From an uncultured Clostridia bacterium (lineage in GTDB: Bacteria; Bacillota; Clostridia; Oscillospirales; CAG-272), in contig CALWJX010000009.1 in assembly GCA_944381085.1 (NCBI GenBank), positions 1 through 55,543 of the forward strand: 55,543 bases of DNA. The letters run 5' to 3'. A model generated the notes under the pieces. The model was not told the DNA's origin, did not search any database, and saw only the letters and a list, made by a program, of their open reading frames with translations. Shown piece by piece: positions 32,738 to 42,373 of this stretch. Numbering within the stretch: position 1 is the stretch's first letter; every line of letters starts with the position of its first letter. A program made the translations under genes and the position numbers.

Positions 32738-35239
32738 ATGTCTGATAACGAGTATAGGTCATATGAATACGCATCGGTATATTTGCTTGACAATCCTTAC
32801 GGCATAGATACCACATACGACTATTTTATCCCGTTCGAACTTCGCGCGGACGTTTGCAGAGGCGCCTTTGTGACTGTTCCGTTCGGCCGAGGAAACCGCA
32901 AGCATATGGCTTTGGTAGACAGACTGTGCAGAGCTCCGTCTGTGCAAAACGTAAAGCCTGTTGTTGCGGTCTGCAAAGACAGGGCGGCGCTCTCCGAGGA
33001 AATTATACGGCTTTGCCTGTACATGAAAGAGCAGATTTTGTGTACCGTGGGAGACGCGGTAAGATGCGCCGTCCCTTCGGCAATACTCGGAAAGCTGTCA
33101 GAATATTATTATCCGGCGCCGGGCAGGCAGCCGGACGGCTCCGCGGGCTTTTCTCCGGCGGATTTATTTGTTTATAATTATATAGAATCCAGACCGTATG
33201 TGGGAATAGATACGCTTAAGAGTAAATTCGGCGCGTCAGCCGCGCTTTCGTCGATAAAAAAGCTTGTTGAAAAAGGTTATGTCTGCAAGGAGCTTAAAGC
33301 CGGTGAAGCCTGTGCCGGAGCATATGAATTTTATTACAGAGCGGTATGTGACGCGGATAAATTCAGGCGGATAATTGACAAATCGGCGGATGTAAAGATA
33401 TCCTCGGAGAAGCAGAAAGAGGTTCTGGGTTTATTGGTTGAAAGCTCAAAGGAAATGAGCGCCAAAGAAATTATGCAGTTGACCGGAGCTACCGCGGCTC
33501 AGATAAAGGCTCTTGTGGACAAAGGGCTTGTGAGCAAAAACGCAAAGAGAAAATTCAGAGAGTCCTTTTACGGAATACCCGACGAAAAAATAAGCATAAC
33601 GCTTAATTCGGAGCAGGAGACGGCGTTTGAGGAGATAAAAAAGAGTATACATGCGGGAAAAGCCGAGGCGGCGCTGCTTTTCGGCGTCACCGGGAGCGGA
33701 AAGACCAATGTGATGATGAAAGCGATAGAGGAATGCGTGAATAACGGTCGCGGCGTTATATTACTTTTGCCCGAAATCGCGCTAACGCCTCAGACTGTAG
33801 GAAAATTTTATGCATATTTCGGAGACAGGGTGGCGCTGGTGCATTCCGGACTGTCTGCCGGTGAGAGGCAGGACGCATACGAAAGGATAGCTTCCGGTGA
33901 GGCCGATATAGTGATAGGAACAAGGTCCGCGGTGTTTTCCCCTGTAAAAAATCCCGGTCTGTTTATAATAGACGAAGAGCACGAGTCTACATATAAGTCC
34001 GAGACCTCTCCGAAATATCATGCAAGGGACATAGTGCGTTGGAGATGCGCTTATAACGGCGCGGTAATGCTTTTGTCTTCCGCGACTCCTTCCGTTGAGA
34101 GCTACACAAAAGCCGTTGAGGGAAAGTACAAGCTGCTGCGTCTTAAGAGCCGATACGGCAACGCGACGTTGCCTGAGGTAGTGATAAACGATATGAGAAA
34201 TGAGGACGCCCTGAGACGTTCGCCTCTTAGCGCCCGCCTTGTCAGCGAGCTCAAGCGCGTGACGGACGAGGGAGATCAGGCTATCCTGTTTCTTAACCGC
34301 CGCGGATACAATACTGTCGTAAGCTGCAAAAGCTGCGGGGAGGTAATTACATGCCCTCACTGTTCGATATCTCTGAATTATCATACGGTGTCCGGAAGAT
34401 ATGACCGGGGATTTCTTTTTTGTCATTGGTGCGGGTATAAAGCGCAGTTGCCCGAAAAATGTCCCAATTGCTCATCGGAGCATCTTGTCAAGGTCGGATT
34501 CGGAACCCAGAAAATAGAGCAGGAGCTTTCGGAACTTTTGCCCGGAAAAAAGATTTTGCGTATGGACGCCGACAGCACGGGGAAAAAACAGTCATATGAG
34601 AAGATGCTGTCCCAATTCAAAAACCGTGAGGCGGATGTACTTATCGGGACACAGATGGTTACAAAGGGGCATGATTTCCCGGGAGTTACTCTTGTGGGCG
34701 TGTTGCTGGCGGACATGTCTTTGTATCTTGACGATTATCACGCCAACGAGCGTACGTTTGCAATGCTTACCCAAGTCATCGGGCGCGCGGGGAGATCCGA
34801 AAAAAAGGGAATGGCGATTATTCAGACCAACAATCCGGATAACGATGTGATAAAATTGGCGTGCCGTCAGGACTATGAGTCGTTTTATGACAGCGAAATA
34901 AGACTCAGAAAATTGCTTGTTTTTCCTCCGTATTGCGATATCGCGCTTTTGAACATAATTTCACCCGACGAAAAACAGACCGCGTTGACTTCCAAAAGAC
35001 TGAGAGAGGAAATAGATATTATGCTGAAAACAAATTTTTCGGACGTCAGCATGATAGTGTTCGGACCCTTTGAGGCGCCGGTGTACAAGGTAGAAGAGAA
35101 GTACAGAATGAGAATAGTTATCAAATGCCGTCTCAATAAACGCAGCCGCGAAATGTTCTCGCAGTTGCTTATTAAATTCGGCAGGGAGGGCGCGGGCAGA
35201 TCCGCTGTCAGCGTGGATTTTAATCCTACGGGATTATAA
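32738..35239 (+). CDS. priA: Primosomal replication restart helicase PriA
   Basis: PriA reloads the replicative helicase at stalled forks. The 833-residue protein has the 3'-DNA-binding domain start (YASVYLLDNPYGIDTTYDYFIP), Walker A FGVTGSGKTNVMM (about 315-327), the DEEH box (about 412), SATPS, and the zinc region CKSCGEVITCPHC...CHWCGYKAQLPEKCPNC between about 530 and 585. It also has QVIGRAGR near the end of the helicase core. Length and order are standard. It is the longest gene of the cluster. Confidence 0.97.
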   Translation: MSDNEYRSYEYASVYLLDNPYGIDTTYDYFIPFELRADVCRGAFVTVPFGRGNRKHMALVDRLCRAPSVQNVKPVVAVCKDRAALSEEIIRLCLYMKEQILCTVGDAVRCAVPSAILGKLSEYYYPAPGRQPDGSAGFSPADLFVYNYIESRPYVGIDTLKSKFGASAALSSIKKLVEKGYVCKELKAGEACAGAYEFYYRAVCDADKFRRIIDKSADVKISSEKQKEVLGLLVESSKEMSAKEIMQLTGATAAQIKALVDKGLVSKNAKRKFRESFYGIPDEKISITLNSEQETAFEEIKKSIHAGKAEAALLFGVTGSGKTNVMMKAIEECVNNGRGVILLLPEIALTPQTVGKFYAYFGDRVALVHSGLSAGERQDAYERIASGEADIVIGTRSAVFSPVKNPGLFIIDEEHESTYKSETSPKYHARDIVRWRCAYNGAVMLLSSATPSVESYTKAVEGKYKLLRLKSRYGNATLPEVVINDMRNEDALRRSPLSARLVSELKRVTDEGDQAILFLNRRGYNTVVSCKSCGEVITCPHCSISLNYHTVSGRYDRGFLFCHWCGYKAQLPEKCPNCSSEHLVKVGFGTQKIEQELSELLPGKKILRMDADSTGKKQSYEKMLSQFKNREADVLIGTQMVTKGHDFPGVTLVGVLLADMSLYLDDYHANERTFAMLTQVIGRAGRSEKKGMAIIQTNNPDNDVIKLACRQDYESFYDSEIRLRKLLVFPPYCDIALLNIISPDEKQTALTSKRLREEIDIMLKTNFSDVSMIVFGPFEAPVYKVEEKYRMRIVIKCRLNKRSREMFSQLLIKFGREGAGRSAVSVDFNPTGL

Positions 35240-35348
35240 ATAGCGCGCATGTCTCCGTTACCCGGTCGGCAGAGATATCGCTTTTGTCCGCTTGTCGAAA
35301 GCGTTCACAAAAATGCTCGTAAGCTCTGCTTTAAAAGTCAGGGTGAAT

Positions 35349-35377
35349 TTTACATATAATACCGATATCTGTAATAT
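35349..35377 (+). promoter_or_regulatory. Possible internal promoter before def
   Basis: TTTACA (35349-35354), 17 bp, TAATAT (35372-35377) in the 190-bp gap between priA and def. Both hexamers are imperfect, so this is a weak call. Confidence 0.4.
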
Positions 35378-35429
35378 TATATATTGAATTTTTATACGGC
35401 ATAATAAATAGGTAGAAAGGATTTGTTTT

Positions 35430-35897
35430 ATGGCAAAATTAAAAATACTTAAGGTCGGGGATGAGACGCTCAGAAAAAAAAGCCGACCGGTAGATAAAAT
35501 AACGCCGAGAATACTTACTTTGATCGACGATATGGCGCAGACCATGCGCGCTGCAAACGGATGCGGGCTTGCGGCGCCTCAGGTGGGTGTGCTTCGCAGA
35601 ATCGTGGTTATTGAAGCCGAGCCGGGAAAGCTTATCGAACTTATAAATCCCGAAATAACAGAGGCTTCGGGAGAGCGTGAATGTATCGAGGGCTGCCTTT
35701 CGGTACCGGGAAAATACGGTCTTACGAAAAGACCCGAGAGAGTGGTTGTGCGGGCGCTTGACAGAAACGGCAATACAGTCGAGTATGTGGGCACCGAGCT
35801 TTTGGCGCAGGCATTCTGCCACGAAATAGACCATCTGGACGGAAAGCTTTATATAGATATCGTGGAACGTATGCTCCGGGAGGATGAGCTTGAGTAA
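35430..35897 (+). CDS. def: Peptide deformylase
   Basis: Def removes the formyl group from nascent proteins. All three motifs of the metalloenzyme are present in the 155 residues: GCGLAAPQVG, EGCLSVPG and the metal motif QAFCHEIDHLDG. AGAAAGGA precedes ATG 35430. It is followed by fmt 62 bp downstream, the usual formylation and deformylation pair. Confidence 0.97.
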   Translation: MAKLKILKVGDETLRKKSRPVDKITPRILTLIDDMAQTMRAANGCGLAAPQVGVLRRIVVIEAEPGKLIELINPEITEASGERECIEGCLSVPGKYGLTKRPERVVVRALDRNGNTVEYVGTELLAQAFCHEIDHLDGKLYIDIVERMLREDELE

Positions 35898-35959
35898 AGT
35901 GTATTTTTCGGGCTCCGCATTCTCTCAAAAAGAGTAATTGAATGGAGGAAAGCGTATAA

Positions 35960-36898
35960 ATGAAAATATTGTTTATGGGAACTCCGGATTTTGCAAGAGA
36001 GTCGCTTAAAGCGCTTTATGAGTCGGGAGAGGAAATAGTCGCGGCGGTCACGCAGCCCGACAAGCCTAAGGGCAGAGGATACAAGCTTTGTCCGTGCGCT
36101 GTGAAAATATACGCGGAAGAAAAAAAAATACCGGTTTATCAGCCGGACACTCTTAAGGGAGAAGAATTTTCGTCCCTGCTGAAATCTCTGTCTCCCGATC
36201 TTATTGTTGTGGTCTCTTACGGAAAGCTGCTGCCCGAAAACGTACTTGAGTTTCCGAAATACGGATGTATCAATGTTCACGGTTCGCTTTTGCCGAAGTA
36301 CAGAGGCGCGGCGCCGATTCAAAGGGCGATTATTAACGGAGAATCAATGACCGGCATCACTACCATGTATATGGAAAAGGGACTTGATACCGGGGATATG
36401 CTGCAAAAAACCGAAGTGGAGATTTCGGATAACGATAATTTTGAAACCCTGCACGATAAACTTGCTTTATGCGGCGCGCAGACTTTACTGAGTACAATAA
36501 AGAGCTTAAAGGCGGGTACACTGTCGCCGTCAAAGCAGAATGACAATGAGGCGACATATGCCGCGAAAATCGAGAAAAATGATTGTCTGATTGATTTTTC
36601 AAAGACGGCGAGGGAGATTTTCAATCTGGTAAGAGGACTTTCACCGCTACCGTTGGCTTTTACTCATACTCCGGACGGTAATATTTTAAAGGTTGTTTCC
36701 TGTGAGTGCGAAAAGACCGACAATATGCAGGTTGGCGTTGCTCCCGGAACCGTTATTTCGCTTGACGGAGGTATCTGCGTAGCGTGTGAGGGTGGCAGCG
36801 TAAAGATTCTGGAGGTTATTCCGCAGGGAAAGGGAAGGATGAACGCGCAGGATTTTGTGAGAGGCAGAAAAATTTTTGTCGGTGATATTTTCAAGTGA
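35960..36898 (+). CDS. fmt: Methionyl-tRNA formyltransferase
   Basis: Fmt formylates initiator Met-tRNA using 10-formyl-THF. The 312-residue protein begins MKILFMGTPDFARESLKAL and has the formyltransferase signature VVSYGKLLPENVLEFPKYGCINVHGSLLPKYRGAAPIQRAI with the catalytic Asn-His, then GITTMYMEKGLDTGDML. The C-terminal tRNA-binding domain ends MNAQDFVRGRKI. ATGGAGGAAAG precedes the start. Confidence 0.97.
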   Translation: MKILFMGTPDFARESLKALYESGEEIVAAVTQPDKPKGRGYKLCPCAVKIYAEEKKIPVYQPDTLKGEEFSSLLKSLSPDLIVVVSYGKLLPENVLEFPKYGCINVHGSLLPKYRGAAPIQRAIINGESMTGITTMYMEKGLDTGDMLQKTEVEISDNDNFETLHDKLALCGAQTLLSTIKSLKAGTLSPSKQNDNEATYAAKIEKNDCLIDFSKTAREIFNLVRGLSPLPLAFTHTPDGNILKVVSCECEKTDNMQVGVAPGTVISLDGGICVACEGGSVKILEVIPQGKGRMNAQDFVRGRKIFVGDIFK

Positions 36899-37022
36899 GG
36901 TTTTAATTACAATATTTAGTTTAAATAGATTTAAAAATAAACAGCTATAATAAAATAAAGAAGTTGATTATTCAGCGTCGAAAAATTTTTTGAAAGCCCT
37001 TTTGGGGGGATGAGGTGATTAT

Positions 37023-37760
37023 ATGTTTTTCGGACTGTTCTGGGGAGACTGGACACTGCTTTTACTGGTGCCCGCCATGATTTTCGCGCTGGTCGCGCAG
37101 ATAAAGGTGCAGTCGTCTTTTGCCAAGTACAATAAGGTGCAGAATTCGTCCGGTCTGTCAGGCGCGGACGCGGCACGGGCGATACTTGACCGAAACGGAC
37201 TTTCACATGTAAGAGTCGAAAGGGTAAGCGGTCATCTGACCGATCATTATGACCCGAGAACCAATGTTATAAGACTTTCCGAGTCTACCTATGACAGCAG
37301 AAGCGTTGCCGCCGTTGGAGTGGCGGCGCATGAGGCGGGACATGCCGTTCAGCACGCCACCGGTTATCTGCCGATAAAGATCCGATCCGCTATCATTCCG
37401 GTAACTCAGATAGGCTCTGCTTTGTCCATGCCTCTGTTTCTGATAGGTCTTATATTGGCGGGAGTGACTTATTCATATTCGTATTTCTCGTTTTTAGGCG
37501 AGCTGTTGATGTTTCTCGGAATTATATTTTTTGCCACAAGTACTCTTTTTCAGCTTGTCACCTTGCCTACGGAATTCAATGCGTCAGGAAGAGCGCTTAA
37601 GATTCTTGAGGAAAGCGGAATGATGTACGGAAGCGATCTGGAAGGCGCGAAAAAGGTGCTCAGCGCCGCCGCCATGACATATGTCGCCGCGCTTGCAACC
37701 TCGCTTGCCAACCTTTTCCGGTTTATTCTGATAGCCGCCGGGGCGTCAAAACGCCGATAA
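37023..37760 (+). CDS. YugP-type membrane zinc metallopeptidase
   Basis: A 245-residue membrane protein of the putative neutral zinc metallopeptidase (YugP) family. The zinc motif is HEAGHAVQ with His at about 103 and 107 and Glu at 104. One N-terminal hydrophobic helix and two or three near 135-190 and 225-240 place it in the membrane. Substrates are unknown. It is inserted between fmt and rsmB, which are adjacent in B. subtilis. The SD is GAGGTGATT. Confidence 0.9.
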   Translation: MFFGLFWGDWTLLLLVPAMIFALVAQIKVQSSFAKYNKVQNSSGLSGADAARAILDRNGLSHVRVERVSGHLTDHYDPRTNVIRLSESTYDSRSVAAVGVAAHEAGHAVQHATGYLPIKIRSAIIPVTQIGSALSMPLFLIGLILAGVTYSYSYFSFLGELLMFLGIIFFATSTLFQLVTLPTEFNASGRALKILEESGMMYGSDLEGAKKVLSAAAMTYVAALATSLANLFRFILIAAGASKRR

Positions 37761-37824
37761 TTCGAAATTACAATTATTTATAAACTCCGCTTCAAGTGTT
37801 GAGGGTGTATAATCGGAGGAATTA

Positions 37825-39126
37825 ATGCCGAGAAAGCTTGCGTATGAAATTTTAAAAAAGATTGAGAATAACGGTCAGTATTCCAATATTGCCATTGACA
37901 GCGCCCTTAAGGGCAGCGGACTTGAAAAGTACGACAGGGCGCTTGCGAGTACTATTGTTCTTGGGGTAATTGAACGCAGAATAACTCTGGATTATATTAT
38001 AAAAAAAATTCTGAAAAATTTTGATAAAACCGATAAAAACATTCTGATAATTTTGAGAATCGGGTTGTATCAGATGATGTTTCTTGACAGAATACCGACA
38101 TATGCCGCCGTAAACGAGACTGTCAGATTGGCTCCCAAAAAATTCGCGGGGCTGGTAAACGCGGTTCTGCGGACTTATGAAAGGCAAAAGGATAAAATTG
38201 ATTATCCTAATGAAAATACCGATATTTACGGGTATCTGTCGGTGAAATATTCTTTTCCGGAGGAAATATGTCATAAATTTACGGACATATACGGAACCGT
38301 GAGAACCAAAAATATATTTGAAATATTCAACAGACCCTCAAAGACGGCATTGCGCATAAATACGCTTAAGGTCGGTGTGGATGAGTATATACGGGAACTC
38401 GGCGCCCGGAATATTGATTATGAACCGAGCGGATATCTGCCGTATATTGTCATGGTAAACGGCTGTGACGTGGAATCCTTGCCGGGTTTTGAGGAGGGCG
38501 AATTTTTTGTTCAGGACACGGCGTCCGCACTGTGCGTGGAGGCTTTGGGAGCGGAAGAATCTGACTTTTTGATTGACTCCTGCGCCTGCCCGGGTTCCAA
38601 ATCGTTTGGAAGTGCCATCCTTATGAACAACAAAGGGCTTATTTATTCGTGCGACCTGCATCAAAGCAAGCTTGGGCTGATCGACGCCGGGGCAGACAGG
38701 CTGGGTATCGGAATAATAGAGACTATGAGGAAGGACGGCGGTGTTTTCGATATTTCACTTGAAGGAAAAGCGGATAAAGTGTTGTGTGATGTTCCGTGTT
38801 CCGGATTCGGAGTTATCGGAAAAAAGCCTGAGATAAGGTATAAAAAACTAAGTGATACCGAGAAACTTCCCGACATACAGTACAGAATACTTGAAAACTG
38901 CTCGCGCTATGTGAAAAACGGAGGAACTCTTGTTTATTCGACATGTACCGTTATCCCCGAGGAAAATCTGCTGAATATTGAAAGATTTCTTGCTTCGCAT
39001 AAGGATTTTGCGCTGTGTGATTTTAACGCGGGAGGTCTTGCGTCGAAGGGCGGTATTCTGGAGCTTGCTCCCGATATAAACGACACGGACGGTTTTTTTA
39101 TCTGTAAAATGAAAAAGATAAATTAA
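37825..39126 (+). CDS. rsmB: 16S rRNA (cytosine-967-C5)-methyltransferase RsmB
   Basis: RsmB methylates C967 of 16S rRNA. The 433 residues comprise an N-terminal NusB-like RNA-binding domain (to about 140) and a SAM-dependent methyltransferase domain. The two catalytic-type cysteines are in VPCSGFG and YSTCTVIPEEN. Motif I reads DSCACPGSKSFG instead of the usual D-x-C-A-A-P-G-G-K-T, so the glycine loop is altered. Gene order (fmt-rsmB-rlmN) supports the assignment. A 180-bp gap with no convincing gene follows before rlmN. Confidence 0.93.
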   Translation: MPRKLAYEILKKIENNGQYSNIAIDSALKGSGLEKYDRALASTIVLGVIERRITLDYIIKKILKNFDKTDKNILIILRIGLYQMMFLDRIPTYAAVNETVRLAPKKFAGLVNAVLRTYERQKDKIDYPNENTDIYGYLSVKYSFPEEICHKFTDIYGTVRTKNIFEIFNRPSKTALRINTLKVGVDEYIRELGARNIDYEPSGYLPYIVMVNGCDVESLPGFEEGEFFVQDTASALCVEALGAEESDFLIDSCACPGSKSFGSAILMNNKGLIYSCDLHQSKLGLIDAGADRLGIGIIETMRKDGGVFDISLEGKADKVLCDVPCSGFGVIGKKPEIRYKKLSDTEKLPDIQYRILENCSRYVKNGGTLVYSTCTVIPEENLLNIERFLASHKDFALCDFNAGGLASKGGILELAPDINDTDGFFICKMKKIN

Positions 39127-39305
39127 GGCGTTTCACGTGAATTCGGCGCGCGGGGCCGCTCGGCTTTTTATTCGGAAAGACCGTGTCAACGCGGAAAGGG
39201 TCAGGAAAAATCGGCGCGGTTTGCCTGAATATTCAAATAAAACAAGTGTTGGCGACGTGTTGCGGCAATGCTTTGCTTCAAGTTTACAGTAAGGACATGT
39301 GACAT

Positions 39306-40358
39306 ATGTCAAATATACTCTCATTGACTCCCGATGAACTGAGGGAGATTATGAATCAAATAGACGAACCGGGGTACAGGTCCAAACAGATATTTACACA
39401 GCTTCATAAAGGTATTGAGCTTAGAGAAATGACAAACGTGGGAAACAAGACCAAAGAAAAGCTGTTGTCCCTTATGGACTGCGCCTTTCCGGGAATAAAG
39501 AAGAAGCTTGTTTCTCAAATCGACGGAACGGTAAAATATCTCTTTGAGCTTTCGGATAAAAACTGCATTGAGTCTGTGGTTATGAAATATGAGCACGGAT
39601 ATACTATATGCGTTTCATCACAGGTGGGTTGCAGAATGGGCTGCAGATTCTGCGCCTCAACTCTTATGGGACGGGTCAGAAATCTTGAAGCCGGCGAGAT
39701 TCTGGGACAGATAATCGCCGCTGAGAAAGATCTGAATATACGTATTTCCAATGTGGTAATGATGGGTATAGGAGAGCCGCTCGACAACTTTGAGAATGTC
39801 GTTAAGTTTTTAAGGCTTGTCAATGAACCCGACGGGCTGAACATAGGCTACAGGCATATATCGCTTTCAAGCTGCGGCATTGTGGATAAAATTTACGAGC
39901 TTTCAAAACTTAATCTGCCGATTACGCTTTCGATTTCTCTTCACGCGGCGGACGACGCGACGCGTTGTGAAATTATGCCGGTTAATAAAAAGTGGAACAT
40001 TGAAAGCCTTATGGACGCCTGCCGCTCTTATTATGAAGTCACCGGCAGAAGAATTTCCTTTGAATATACTTTGATAGCCGGAAAGAACGACACGGCGGGT
40101 GACGCGCGCCGCTTGGGTGAGCTGCTGAACCGCAGACTCAGGGGCAAAAAAGCGCATATGCCGATACATGTAAACCTCATTCCCGTAAACGAGGTAAAGG
40201 AGACAAGCTTCAAAAGCAGCGGAGCCAAAGCCGTCAGGGAATTTGTGAATGAGCTTGAAAAACTCGGTATACGGGCTACCGTGCGCAGACGTTTGGGAGC
40301 CGATATAAACGCATCCTGCGGACAGCTCAGACGCGCGGACGCTGAGAGTATCCCCTAA
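39306..40358 (+). CDS. rlmN: Dual-specificity 23S rRNA/tRNA adenine-C2 methyltransferase RlmN
   Basis: A radical SAM enzyme that methylates A2503 of 23S rRNA and A37 of some tRNAs. The cluster motif CRMGCRFC lies at about residues 108-115, preceded by GYTICVSSQVG. The mechanistic C-terminal cysteine is in INASCGQLR. MGIGEPLDNFENV, SLHAADDATR and HVNLIPVNEV are typical. The 350-residue length is normal. Only TTG and ATG near 39306 fit the start; ATG follows AAGGACATGTGACAT. Confidence 0.96.
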   Translation: MSNILSLTPDELREIMNQIDEPGYRSKQIFTQLHKGIELREMTNVGNKTKEKLLSLMDCAFPGIKKKLVSQIDGTVKYLFELSDKNCIESVVMKYEHGYTICVSSQVGCRMGCRFCASTLMGRVRNLEAGEILGQIIAAEKDLNIRISNVVMMGIGEPLDNFENVVKFLRLVNEPDGLNIGYRHISLSSCGIVDKIYELSKLNLPITLSISLHAADDATRCEIMPVNKKWNIESLMDACRSYYEVTGRRISFEYTLIAGKNDTAGDARRLGELLNRRLRGKKAHMPIHVNLIPVNEVKETSFKSSGAKAVREFVNELEKLGIRATVRRRLGADINASCGQLRRADAESIP

Positions 40359-40495
40359 GACAGCTCTGACTGACGGATTTTATTTATACATATACTTTTA
40401 TATTTTTTCGGATTTTAATTTTGCGTGCTTTGATGATTGTATTTCCCGAATTATGATACATAAAAAATAAACCGGATTGCGGGAGGAAGTACAAA

Positions 40496-41407
40496 ATGAG
40501 GCAAAAAGCGAAGTCCGACAAAAAAACAGGAAAATATATAAAAGTCGCGATATTTTCGGTTATGATGTTTTTGGCTGTTTCGGCCTGTCTTTTTGCAAGC
40601 CTGTTTTATTCGGATGACGTAAAACGCAAGGTCGTGATTGTGCCTGATACCGAAGGACTTAAAATAGATGAAATTTTTGCGCTTGATGACTTTGAGTTTG
40701 AGGAGAATTACGTAAATTCCGACGATTCCCAAAAGGGTGTAATTTTATCTCAATATCCTTTGCCCGGCTCAAAAAAGAAAACCGAAGAGGGGAAAAAGCT
40801 CAAAATAAAAATAAACATAGGAGCCGGGAGAGAAGAATACAAAATTCCCGAATTTGAGGGCAGCGATTACAGAGAAGCGGCTGTTATACTGAGGCAGAAC
40901 GGTTGCGCGGTAAAAATAGTCAGCATATTTTCAGATACCGGAGTGTCGGACGCTGTTCAGTCAAGCAATCCCCGGTCAGGTCAGACGGTGCATGTGGGAG
41001 ATACCGTTGTATTGTATGTCACGCGGCTCAGAACCGCGGGATCCGTAAAGGTTGCGGATCTGAGAGGAAAGTATATTGACGAAGCCATAGAAATATTACT
41101 TAAGTCAGGACTTGTTTTGGGAGAAATAACCGAAGAGTATTCATCCGATGAGGCGAATAACGCGGTGATAAATCAAAGTCTTATTCCGGGATCTTATGTC
41201 AAAAACGGAACCGTCATAGATATTGTGGTCTGCGTCAATTCCGAAGATGAAGAATACGAGAGCTTCGGCGCGGACATTACAGACGGATCGCATGTCGGAG
41301 CTGAGGATTATACGCAGGATATGTCCGGGAAGGATCCGGGAGAGATTTTTATACCATGGAACAATTATCCCGGAATTTACGATGAAGGTGAGGAAAACAC
41401 GGCTTGA
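40496..41407 (+). CDS. Membrane-anchored PASTA-domain protein without kinase domain, at the PrkC locus
   Basis: A 303-residue protein with a basic cytoplasmic start (MRQKAKSDKKTGKY), one membrane helix (about 16-38) and three extracellular PASTA repeats (about 46-110, 115-178, 184-248), followed by an acidic tail. PASTA domains bind muropeptides or lipid II. In B. subtilis the position between rlmN and rsgA is held by prpC (phosphatase) and prkC (Ser/Thr kinase with PASTA repeats). Here neither the phosphatase nor the kinase domain exists: the ORF starts right before the helix, with GGGAGGAAG and good spacing, and no kinase motifs occur in the 137 bp upstream. It overlaps rsgA by 4 bp. It may be a wall-sensing or scaffolding protein, or partner of a kinase encoded elsewhere. 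Confidence 0.88.
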   Translation: MRQKAKSDKKTGKYIKVAIFSVMMFLAVSACLFASLFYSDDVKRKVVIVPDTEGLKIDEIFALDDFEFEENYVNSDDSQKGVILSQYPLPGSKKKTEEGKKLKIKINIGAGREEYKIPEFEGSDYREAAVILRQNGCAVKIVSIFSDTGVSDAVQSSNPRSGQTVHVGDTVVLYVTRLRTAGSVKVADLRGKYIDEAIEILLKSGLVLGEITEEYSSDEANNAVINQSLIPGSYVKNGTVIDIVVCVNSEDEEYESFGADITDGSHVGAEDYTQDMSGKDPGEIFIPWNNYPGIYDEGEENTA

Positions 41408-42333
41408 CAAATACGGTGTTTGAGGGTAAAATCATAAAAAATACCGGTGGGCTTTATACAGTAAGGGAAAAATGCGGTATGGGCTCAAAGGAAATAAACT
41501 GTCGCGCAAGAGGGGTGTTCAGACATAACAATGTTACCCCACTTGTGGGCGACAATGTTGACGTGGCGTTGAGCGACGGTCAGAGCGGGGCGGTTATATG
41601 CGGTATAAAGGAGAGAAAAAATTCACTGATCCGTCCGCCTATCTCCAATGTAGATTGTATTTTTGTTACGGTCGCGGCGTCTGCTCCCTCTCCCATGCTT
41701 GATATGATCGACAAGCTTGTATCTATTCTTGAATTTAAGTCGATAGAGCCTGTGATTGTCATCGGCAAAACCGAGCTTGACAGAGATATGAGCGGGTTTA
41801 TCGCCGATATATACAGAAAAGTCGGGTTTTCAGTTTTTCGGGTTTCATGCGTCACCGGAGAGGGGATAGCGGATTTACATAGTTATATTGAATCTGTTAT
41901 TGATAATAAGACTGTTGCGTTTGCGGGAGCTTCGGGCGTGGGTAAATCCACACTTATAAACAGGTTGTTCGACGGTTTGACGCTTGAGACCGGAGAGGTG
42001 AGCAGAAAAACAAACAGAGGCAGACATACGACCAGAAGCGTTACGCTTTTGCCGGTTTTGGACGGAAGAGGATATATCGCGGATACTCCGGGATTTTCAA
42101 TGCTTGATTTTGAAAAATTTGACTTTTTTGAAACAGATGACCTTGCCCTGACTTTCAGGGAGTTTACTCCTTTTCTCGGCAAATGCAGATACACAAAGTG
42201 TACGCATACAAAAGAAGAGGGCTGCGCGGTTCTTGAAGCGGTCGGAAAGGGCGATATACCGAAGAGCCGGCATGAAAGCTATGTAATGCTTTATGAAGTG
42301 CTCAAGAACAAGCATAAGTGGGATAAAAAGTGA
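41404..42333 (+). CDS. rsgA: Ribosome small subunit-dependent GTPase RsgA
   Basis: RsgA is a circularly permuted GTPase that helps 30S maturation. The 309 residues show the OB fold, then G4-like VIGKTELD, G1 GASGVGKSTLIN, G3 DTPGFSML and the C-terminal zinc knuckle CRYTKCTHTKEEGCAV. The start is a TTG at 41404 with GAGGAAA upstream, overlapping the PASTA gene stop by 4 bp, which suggests translational coupling. In B. subtilis rpe follows; here it is missing. Confidence 0.95.
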   Translation: MTNTVFEGKIIKNTGGLYTVREKCGMGSKEINCRARGVFRHNNVTPLVGDNVDVALSDGQSGAVICGIKERKNSLIRPPISNVDCIFVTVAASAPSPMLDMIDKLVSILEFKSIEPVIVIGKTELDRDMSGFIADIYRKVGFSVFRVSCVTGEGIADLHSYIESVIDNKTVAFAGASGVGKSTLINRLFDGLTLETGEVSRKTNRGRHTTRSVTLLPVLDGRGYIADTPGFSMLDFEKFDFFETDDLALTFREFTPFLGKCRYTKCTHTKEEGCAVLEAVGKGDIPKSRHESYVMLYEVLKNKHKWDKK

Positions 42334-42373
42334 TCCGAACAAATAAAAATAAATTATTTAAGGAGTATGGACT

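Noticed and set aside
39138..39292. Open GTG-initiated reading frame of about 50 codons between rsmB and rlmN
   Set aside because: No ribosome binding site, rare-looking basic composition, no recognisable motif and an equally open opposite strand. Probably non-coding.
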